The notes below the pieces were generated by a model. It ran no database searches, was not told the origin of the DNA, and was given only the letters and a program-made list of their open reading frames with translations. Shown here piece after piece: positions 33,401 through 44,400 of a DNA stretch of 64,000 bases; position 1 is the stretch's first letter; every line of letters starts with the position of its first letter. The stretch is from Megalopta genalis (lineage: Eukaryota; Arthropoda; Insecta; Hymenoptera; Halictidae), in assembly GCF_051020955.1 (NCBI RefSeq), contig NC_135013.1, positions 31,061,302 through 31,125,301 on the forward strand. Direction: 5' to 3'. The position numbers and the translations under genes are program-made.

Positions 33401-36400
33401 CGAGGCCGCGTGGCGAGGCCAAGCCAGAGCAACGAGCCTTTACGCGGCCGAGAGCCGCGAACACAAATCGATAAAAACAACGTTGTTCTCGCCACTTTTT
33501 TTTCCACCGACGCGATGGCTCGACGAATCAGAGACGGACAACGCGTGTGATCCGATCGAGAGTTTCGATTTCATTCGGAAAGACGGCAAGGCGGCTTAAC
33601 GAGTCAGCGTCTGGTCCAGGATTAGCCATTAACGGAGCCTTCAGAGGCGGCGTCCGGGAGCTAGTTAACCCGGTGACTTTCCGTCGATATTCAGGCAATT
33701 AATAACATAGATTAGTCGGGGGAAGCTTTCTTCCACCCGTGTGTCGGATCGCAGTCACTCGGCGACGATTAATCACGGCCGTTCGTTATCGATAACAGGC
33801 AAATGGAAATTACTCGGCGATTTCTTGCCGTTCAGTCTACTTTTTCCCTCTTTCTCTCTTTGTCTCTCTCTCTTGCTCTCTTACTCTATTTTTCTTTGTC
33901 TCTTGCTCTCTTGCTCTTTTTCCCCCCTCTTGTTCTCTTGCTCTATTTTCTCTCTCCTCTGTTCTATTATCTTTCTCTCTTGCTTTGTTTCTCTCTCTCT
34001 CTCTTGCTCCCTTGCTCTATTTTTCTCTCTCCCTTGCTCTCTTGCTCTATTTTCCCCCTCTCTCGCGCTCTCTTGCTCTATTTCTCTCTCTCTCTCTCTC
34101 TATTTTTCTCCCTTTCTTGCTCTCTTGCTCGATTTTTTTCTCTCTCTCTCTCTCTCTCTGCTCTCTTGCTCTATTTTTTCTCGCTCTCTTGCTCTCTTGC
34201 TTTCTTTCTCTCTCTTCCTTTCTCTCTTTCACCCTGTCTTGCTCTTTTCCTCTCTTTCCCCCCTCTCTCTCTTGCCCTCTTGCTTCCTTTCTCTCTCTTT
34301 TTCTCTTTCTTACTCTTTCTCTCTCTCTCTCTCTCTCCCTCTCTCTCTCTCTTTCGCGAAACTGCAGCAAAAAGCCTGCAGAACGAAAAAACGATCGACA
34401 TTGGAGCGTTTTGCCGCAGAAAATAGACGGAAGAAATGGCCAGTGTGCGCGTGTGCGTGCCTATCGCATACACACGCACGAGAGCGTTACACTCGCAGAG
34501 GCGTACGCTTAAGAACGGTGTTTACGTGTGCGGGCAAGCAACGGCACACGAATTCACCGGTCCCCGGTAATTAGTCCGAAGATCGTATCGATGAACGGGA
34601 AGCAAAGCGAACGCGGCCGTGGCCCCCGACCGTCACTGTAATGCATCCTCGATCTGACCGTAATTTGGAATTAATTAGGAAGCCCGGAGGGTTTGCGCAA
34701 ACCGCATTAAGCGCGCCACGCCGGGCCAGGCACGGCCGCTCTATTGCGCCCGTTACTCTCTCGCTTCGATTGAGTGAGCGAATTCCAAATACAACGAAAT
34801 GAACCGAAAACCCTGTCCGCAACCAACCCAATAATGCAATCGAGCGCGGGCCTGTTACGCTCTTCGTTGTCGAAGTTGTCCCCTCCGGCGGTTAAATTCG
34901 CCGCCGGTTTTTCCGTTATACAACGACGCGCGGGTCTTCGAACGTACGAGAAAAAAAGAGAAGACCGGTTTCCCGCGTCGGAAGATCGTCCCAAATACAG
35001 TAAATTCTCCCTAATTGAGCCTCGGCTTGGAAACAAAATTGGACGATTTGGGAGGACGAGGCACGAATAATCGCGTCTCCCCTTTCCGAATCGTCCGTTT
35101 TCGTGCACGATCTCGGCGTCAATTAGGCAGAATTTACTGTACGCTTTATTGTAATGCGAAAGACGAAGCTTGCACAGATCGTGCAGCATCGGACAGAACA
35201 AAATTCCAGCGGATAACTGTGACTGAAAAAATAAGCTCGCGGCTCGTTTTTATAGTCATCGATCGTCAACGATTATAAAAAGCCGAGCCGCCGAGGCTCG
35301 AATAATCGTATCGCCTCTTTCCAAATTGTCCATTTTTGTGTATAAGCTGCGGGTCAATTAGGCAGAATTTACTGTACGCTTTATTGTAATGCGAAAGACG
35401 AAGCTTGCACAGATCGTGCAGCATCGGACAGAACAAAATTCCAGCGGATAACTGTGACCGTCGGAAACTGTAGAACCGATGAACCGCGGACGCAATTTTC
35501 CCTGAAAAAAATAAGCTCGCGGCTCGTTTTTATGGTCACCGATTGTCAACGATTACAAAGTGCCGAACTGCCGAGGCTCGAATAATCGTATCGCCTCTTG
35601 CTAAATTGTCCATTTTTGTGTACAAGCGGAGGGTCAATCAGGGAGAATTTAGTATACACACGCTATTCAACAGAAATTTCGAAGCGCGACGTCCTCAACT
35701 TATGAGAAATTTAATTTTAAAATTTAAATAAAAATTCGTAAACATTGAACATTTCCTCTGCTCCGACCGCGAGAATTGCGCGAACGATTTTCGGCTGTAA
35801 TTCTGCAGGTTCGATGAAATTTAACAGGATATTTTCGATATTTTGAAAGGACATTTCGCTCAAGTTTTTCACGCAGCGCGCGTAATCAACGAGTTTCATT
35901 TTCATTCGCAGATTAAAATCGGACGATGCAGCGCGGTTTCTATCGAAAATTTATTACAGCATCATGTTCGAGCACGCGCGCATAAAAATTTGTTATTCGC
36001 GCAGCCGACCGCACAGTTATTCTCGTTCTGCCGGCGCGCGCGCCCCGGGAATGGAGGCATTTTCTTATCGTGTTATTCTTCCGGGACCCGAGAAACAGTT
36101 CGCGTGTCCCGAACTGTCGGAGAAATATGGTCGCCAGAAGCTGTTTTCCGTGGCCGAAGGATTCGGGTCGATCATCCGCGCCTCGAAAACGGCGTAGAAC
36201 CTCCTCCGCGCCGTTGCACGTTCGACGCCGAAATGGTTTGTCGCTTTTGTCTAGGTTCCGCGTGCAGAAAAAAAAGGAGAATAAAAAAAAGCGAAAACAG
36301 AAAAAATGAAAAGGGAACGCGCGGCACGGCGAAGCGGGGCTCGGCGCGAAAGAATGCACAATGCGCGTCGCGTGGCCATTTTGCGGGACTGGCATTTACA

Positions 36401-38382
36401 CGAGACAAAGCCGGGAGTAATGGACTCGGGTTGTTTACGTCACCGAGAAGGAAACCAGACGTCCAGACGAAAATGCAGAAAATGCAAAGTAGCCTGGAAC
36501 GGTAGCGATCCCCACGAACAGCAGCAACGGCGCGTGACGACGCGCACGTTGGGCTCCTTCTGCTTTTCGACGATTACCGCGGAGGACCGTTCTGGACCGA
36601 GCACGACAGAGATCTCGGAAGTATTCGCGATGCATGTTGGGAACGCGTCGTTCGCCACGGATGCTTCAAATCTTTTCGTTTTCTTTCTTCAATTAACCCT
36701 GTCGAGTGACGCCGCTAACTTTTCACTTGCCTTTGGAATTTATCCTCGTTGCGATGTGTTGGGGCATACTGAACGTTTTTAGGATTTTTAGAAAGTGAAA
36801 GAGTTATTATATTATTATATTATTATATTATATTATTATATACTATTATACTATTATACTATTATACTATTATATTAGTATATTATATTATTATATTATT
36901 ATATATTATTGTATTATTATAATATTATATTATTATATTATTATATTATTGTACTATTATACTATTATACTATTATATTATTATAACATCATAGTTACTA
37001 CGGTAAATTTTAATTATATTATATATTTACGTAATTTAACTTATTTATTACTATTAAAAAAAATTATATTAATCATATTATATTATATAATTTCTATTTC
37101 TATTTATATAAATTATTTACTATTAATTTATATAATACTTATTATATTATATAATTATTATTACATATTATTTGCTTCGCGTTCCGTACCGTATTTTAAA
37201 CTGATTTTAAAGTCTATCTTTCTAGCGTATACACGTGACACGGAACGCGTGAAATGTCTTTGACATTCTGGCAAATTCCAGGATTAATAATTCGACCCTT
37301 AACGTGTTAATCTCGCGGACCTCGAGAAGAAATTAATCTGCATACAGGATGCAGATATTAGCACAGAGTGCGAGTCACACGAGAGGCCGAACGATGATCG
37401 TCGAGAATTTGTTGGCTGCCTTGATGCAACCATAAAGCTTCGGTCCAGAGCGAGAATATCGTCGACTCGTGCTCGACTCGCGCCTCATCGACGACGTCGA
37501 CGTCGAAGAACACGGCCAAACTGAATGATATCTCAGACAGAGAGCTTCAGTTTGTCTTCCGGCGAAGTTCGGTCCCGGTCTCTGTGCCACGAAGAACCCG
37601 TCGAACCGTTTGTCGAGCGACTAACGAGTATAGCGAAATTACTTGGAGCATAATCCACGTTCTGCAGACAGTTCTTACTCAAAGATCGACAAGTCGGCGG
37701 GCATCTCCGTGGAAACTGTTGCCGGGAGTGCGAGCTTGTTTGATCGTCGCGGGACAGCCTGTCGACGGTTCGTCTGCGTGGAAAAACCTGGTCTTACCTC
37801 CGTAACGTCGTCGCTCCGGCGACGACAGCCGACGCTTGTTTACCGTCGCCGGAACGAATCGGTTCGTTGGCGAACGTCGACGGAAACGTAATTCCGGGGT
37901 TTATTGCATCTTGTTCGTAGATAATCGATTGGACCAGAGTTCGGCAAAATTTTATCGAATAAATGTTCGTTCGAATAAGAGAAGCTATTTGTTATTCGAT
38001 TTTACACAGAGTTTACTTGCGCAGGGATTAATTCGGAAAATGATCGATTTGAATCAAAATTATAGAATGCCCTGTTTTTCTATAATTTATCGATTGATTT
38101 CTCTTTTGTGCTAATTTCTTTCGATTTACTTTTTTTCTTTTATTGTGGAGTAAATTACGCGAAGAAAGAGAACGGTTGATGATTATGCGCACTGTTAGGG
38201 TAATTTATTCGAACGTAGGATTAAGAATTAGCCGATTAATTTATTCGAATATGAAATAATGAATTTTATATATTATATATAAATTATATAAATTATACAA
38301 TATATAATTATGTATACTATATTATAATATTATATATAAATATAAATATTATTATTTAATAATATTTATATTATTATATAAA

Positions 38383-38432
<50 letters not shown>

Positions 38433-41400
38433 TATATATAATATATTATAATATTATATATTCGAATATATATTCGAATAAATGATAGAATAAAGAATTG
38501 AGGATTATTCGAATAAATGGATGAAATAAAGAATTAAGGATTATTCGAACAAGCAGATAGAATAAAAAATTAAGGATTATTCGAATAAATGGATAAAATA
38601 CAATATTAAGGATTATTCGAAAAAAATGAAGAATATTACGAATATAATATTTAGTTACGGTTATACGAATGATCGTTGTTCGAATAAAATCTATCCGACA
38701 AGGAAGAATTCGCTCGAACGATTGTTTTATATAAATATTTGCTCGAAGGAATTAGAATAGTGCTCGTCGGTGGATTAAACGTTCTCAGCTTTCGCATCGC
38801 GGACGAAACACCGAAAGCGTCGCTCCGAAGCGTTTTCGTAGCTCCGTCGGTCGTTATCCATTCGTTATCCGTTCCCGGCTCGTTTCGCGATCGTGTAGAA
38901 CCTCGCGGCGAACGATCGTGGGTCGCGAAACCCGCCGTGCGAAATCCTATTCGTTGGCTCCGCACGCGATAAGCTCGTTGCATCTAATAACCGGCGATTA
39001 TGTCGTAATTAAATGCCGCCAATTGCCGCTTATTGGGGCGCGGGTGTTCCGGCCGTGGATCGGCCATGCCGGCCACATGACAATCGCGTGTCGAGGGTCG
39101 ATTACGTTCGGCAAATCATCGGGAAAAGCTCAGCCGCGGCGCGACACCGCCGCGAGCAGATCGAGAGAAGGCCGCGCGAGTGCTCGGCGAACCCGGTCGC
39201 TGCTGCTCCGACTGTTTCGCGATTCCGTTGGCCTATTTCCTCTAGCTCGAATAATTGGCCGCCGGTAATTGGCCGGGCTGCCGCGAGACCGTAAAATCGG
39301 TGTCCGCACGAGCGGACTCGTTTCGCCGTTTTTAGCGGCCCGCTCGAAAGTACGCGCGGTCTTGTCTATTGCTAATTTATTCGTTCGGATTAACCACAAT
39401 TTCAGCCGTCAATCGGCGGAACTCGTTCCTTAGACCGCGGCGGATTTTATGCGTCGGCAGCGGGTCGCCGCCGTTTAAAAGCGGAATGATATACTTTATT
39501 GGGCCGCCGCCTCTTATAATTTGCCCGTTCAACTTTTTTCCCCGTGTCTCGACGTCACGAAACGAAGACGTTTCCTCCCGGTCTGCGGTATTTTTATCTC
39601 GTACGATATTCTCGTCCGCGCGTACGCGAGATCGAGCATACTTTTGCGCGCGACGTTTGCATCATTTAACAATTTATTGAATATGCAGGAATTTAACGCT
39701 AGAAACTAACGGGCTAATCGAGTCGATTTGTTTCGGACTGCTTCTGTAAAAGTTACTGAAATCGCGAAAATGTTTCCACGGAATATTCGTTAGCGAACAT
39801 TTTTTGCTCAATCGTAGATCGAACAAAACTCGGTATAGAAATCGTACGAACTTTAAGTGAATCTTGCCATTGTTGCAAAATAATATAAGCTAGACGCGTT
39901 TAAACCTCGATAATTGCCGATTTGTTCAATGAAATACAAAATTTTTTTTTTTCTTGGACTGAAGTTTAATCTGTAATGTATTTTCCATTTTGTTCGATGA
40001 CCTTTTGCCATCTCTCTGACAACTTGAAAATTCCACGCTCGTAGAAAGTCTGATCCTTTTCGGCCAAAAACTGAGTTAAGTGAGATTTTACAGCGTCATC
40101 ATCGTTAAAAGTTTTACCACGAAGGGAGTTGTCCAGGGATCGAAATAAGTGGTAATCCGATGGCGCGAGATCAGGACTATATGGTGGATGTAACATCAAT
40201 TCCCAACCAATATTCATCAATTTTTGCTGAGTGGACAAAGACGTGTGCGGCCTAGCATTGTCCTGCTGGAAAATGTCACCTTTACGATTGACCAATTCTG
40301 GTCGCTTTTCCTTGACCGCTGCATTCAATTTGTCCAGTTGCTAACATTCACGGATAATAAAAAATAACATAATAATAATAATAATTTTATAATATAACAT
40401 TTACGGATATCATAAAAATGGGAGTGAGAGACATCTATAATATAATATATAATATAATATATAATAATAATATATAATATAATATATAATAATAATATAT
40501 AATATAATATATAATAATAATATATAAATAACATATAATAATAATATATAATATAATATATATATAAATCGGCAATTACTTAATTGCCAACCCAATATTT
40601 CTTTCAGTCTAGTCGGCATAAAATTCTGTTCTGTCGCGTTAATATTTAAGCATCGAACGCGACAAATAAAAATATTAATTTTTCTTCGTAGAAACGATTA
40701 CAATCAAGGATAACCCGATAATCGGAAACCTAAAGAAAACAACGATACGCCATTTCTGCGAAACGGTGGAGCAATTTTCGATGCCGAATATTTCACTTTC
40801 GTCGCGGTATAAAATCTGTTAATTGAGATAAAGTCTGCCGAACGATGCAACACCAATCAAAAATTATGCAATTCCGGCGAGCAGTTCGACAACTGCAGAA
40901 AATTCCGAGGCGGTCGCGGCGGGCGCTCGCTAATAGGTGCTCGAAAGTAGCAAACGGAAACTTAGTTTCTGGACGTGGCCGCGTCAGAAATACGTTTCGG
41001 ACCGCGTTGCGTCGCATTAATATTAAACGCGGCTCCGGGGAGGAGGACCGGAAACCGCGGGGGGAGAACGGGAGAACGAGAGAAAGAGTGGAGGAGCATC
41101 GATCTAACAGCGAGGCGCAGCATCGACGGCCGTTGCACCGCCGCGTTAAAAGTCCCGAAGCGTCAGCCACCGAGGATTTAATTAACGGAGACAGTTCCGC
41201 ATTCGATAAACGTAATAAACCGACGCGGTGAATGCAAAGTTCGCGGCGACAGGGAGGAAAGTCGAGAGCCGCGGGTCGCGGCGACGGCGGCGGCGGCGGC
41301 GTGCGCTTATGGAAGAAGGGCGCCGATTTTCTTCGACGGGGTAAGACCGTCACGACCTCCCTCGCCCCCCCCCAACACCCGCGCCATTTCTCCCGGTTGT

Positions 41401-44400
41401 AAAGTTCGCGGCCAGAACGGGACGCCACGGAATTTCAAATCTCGAAAACGACGAAGAAGTCACGTCCTCGCGGCGAATCTACCACGAGCGAGGCCAGCCA
41501 GTCAGCCCAGCCACCGGAATGCTCCGAGCTATTTTTCGGCTTGGCGTGCCGCGCGGAACGAAGCGTCGAGACGTCTCCGAACACCATATATCCGCTGTCT
41601 GTAAATCCCAAGATTTACAGCGGCCTCTGTTCGCCGGCGTTCGTTTCCATCGGAAACCCTTTAACGGCCGGACAAACGCCGCCGACGTTTTGGCCCGTCA
41701 CGCGCGCGAGATCGACAAATTAATTGATGGCGGCCAACACACACCGCCGTGTCCCGAACGCCAATTAACAGCGATCCGAACTCGTAACTCACAATGGACG
41801 CCGCGCGCAAATGGCCCCCGCCTGATTTTCGCGAAACTTGTACCGTGCCGTGCCGCCGCCCACCCCCGCGAGCCGGTTTAATCGAACGAGTAAACTTCCG
41901 TCACGGTAACAGCGTACCGAAAACAGTGTTTGTACACAGGGTGTCCTATAATCGTGTTGACACCCGGAAATAGCTGATTCCCGAGGTTATTTGAGGTAAC
42001 TTTTTCCTCGGCGAAAATGCAATCCGCGGCTTCGTTCGCGAGTTATCAACGGAGAACACTGACCAATCAGAGGCGAGCGCGGCCGGCGCGAGGCGACCCA
42101 GTCGACGAAGCCCAGTTACGCTGATTGGCTTGACCGTCTTGCGCCAACCGATCTCGTCTCTCAGTCGACGGTTAACGTACAACGATTACTTGATCAAAGT
42201 TACGCGGCAACCATAATCCGGTTAAGGGTTAAAAACTGTCCTACCCCGATTCACGAATGCGTTTACGTGCCTGAATCCGTTTGTGCGAAAGAAATGCTGA
42301 AAACTTCAACGGGACACGAGCGAATGCACTCGATTTCGTATAAACGAAACGAAAGCAATGGCGTGGAATGGAAAATATTAGTTCAGAAGAAATGACCGCG
42401 TCGCGTAGGTTAACCCTAGAAAGATAACCATATGACAACGTACGTAAAAGATAACCATACGCTTCAGAGGCGCATGCTTTTCTAAGGCGTCAATTTTATA
42501 CTAACAATGGATATTTATTTAAGTTAATCTAGTCATTTTAAAGGTTTGGCATTATTGTAAAAATAAAATGCATTTATATTATATTTTTTTATATTTTAAG
42601 TAATTTTAAACTTAAATCAGACCTCTATGAAAAATTAACAAAAATCAACAGTCTTCGCAGGCGCCTCTGCGACGTAGGTTATCTTTCTCGGGTTAAATAG
42701 CTTCGAAGAGTCAATTCTTGTGCGTGAAATCGCTCTCGCGTCGAAGGGAGAAACGAGAGGAGCCAGCCTCTGCGACGAAGCTGATACTAATGACCGAAGC
42801 TTGCAGCGAATCTCAGGGATAAAGAGATCGATTCGCGAGAGAGAGAGAGAGGAGAGAGAGAGAGACTGGTCCCTGGAGGAAATGGAACTGGGCCAGTCCT
42901 TTGTTCCGCGTCGCAGAAGAATAGCTTGGCGCCTTCTCGCCCCGATCCTTGAAAAGTGAATCGCCTCGATAGCCCCGCGAATCTCACGAGTTTTCGCAGC
43001 TAGGAAGTACTCGAGACCCTGCGGTAGACGGTCACGGTATCCCGTTTCATTTGCATGCCGTCGCGTCACGATGGGCCACCATTTCGCCAGGCTTATCTGC
43101 CCCCCTCCCTCCCCCCGCGTTGATTGCCGGCGCGATCTTCGGTCCGAATTTTCGGGCTTCCGCTCGGTTTGCCGCTTTCGTTGTTCTCGTCGCTCGATCG
43201 ATTCCCACGGCGTCATGCGAGGCTCGAAAACCGCCCCCGTCGCCGCCGCAGCCACCCCCGCGGCGAGATTAAACGCTGCGGGAATAGCAAATAGCCGCGG
43301 ACAAGAGACGGCGCTCGAATTAAAACGAAGACAATAAGGCAAATCACGGCGGCCGAACTCGGCGCGCGATACATTTCGTATTGACGAAGCGTTTTACCCC
43401 GTTCCGTTTCAATGGAACGAGCAAGATTGTTCTTTCTTTTCTTTTTTTCTTTCTCTTCTTTTTTTTCAACCGTCCATGCGATTCGCAGCGCTGAGAACGG
43501 CTCTCGAACTTCGAGAGCTCGGCTCTCGAACCTCGATGTAATTGATTTCATCGAATGAAAGTTCTCGGAATGCTTCCGTGCCGAAGCCTGTTTTCATGCA
43601 ATTATACAGTGACGATTAACGCGTTCAGTGGCGTAAATCGATCTCCGAAACTTACCACGAGATCTGTGAGTAATCTAATCGACGAGACTGATATGTTAGA
43701 AAGTGAACGTTCATTAATTAATTATCCTGGTAACGTTCGGTTCGTTCGAATATGTATGTATTACGGTTGGAAAAGAATTTTGCGAACTGGACAAACGTGA
43801 GAAAAAATAGCCTAACCGCCTGTCTAACCGTCGAGCGGCTGCGCCATTTCGACCGAGAGTGACAAACGTGCCATCGAAACTCTGACTTTCTAATAGCCGG
43901 TTCGAATCGTTGATTGTTCTATTGTGCCCAATAAGAACGATGTTAACCGTCGATCAATTAATCGATCTGCGAGGATTCGAGCGAGCCCGATTATGGTTGC
44001 CGTGAAATCGCCGCGAGGCATCCGCTTCGCGAAAGGAGAAAGTTCAAGTCAATTTTGCGGCTTTTAAAGCTCGACTATTTTAAACTCAAAAACACCCTAC
44101 ACAGGGTGTTCCAATATTATACTTGTGTCTCAATATTGTACTTCCGGAAAATGGAGGGTTCCTGAGGTCATTTCAAGCAACTTTTTCCTCAGCGAAAATG
44201 CAATCCGCGGCTTCGTTTACGAGATATTAACGAGAAAGCAGCGACCAATGAGAGGCGAGATCAACTGACGGGAGGCGGCCGAGCCAATCAGCGCGATCAA
44301 AGCGAGCGCCGCGAAAATGGAAGCTTAACTCGGGCGAAACGAGAGCCCCCGGCCACGTTGTCGTTCGATCTTTTTTCCGCGAAGCTAGAACAGGATTAAA

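Noticed and set aside
33741..34574. 277-codon Leu/Ser/Phe-rich plus frame and Glu/Arg-rich minus frames
   Set aside because: Produced by the polypyrimidine tract; no start context, domain or splice structure.
42635..43342. 235-codon minus frame in the interval upstream of the large intron's mariner
   Set aside because: Low-complexity Ser/Arg content from GA/CT runs; no splice-compatible context with the coiled-coil exons.
43900..43925. GGTTCGAATC word like a tRNA T-loop
   Set aside because: No acceptor stem, D-arm or anticodon arm could be paired around it.
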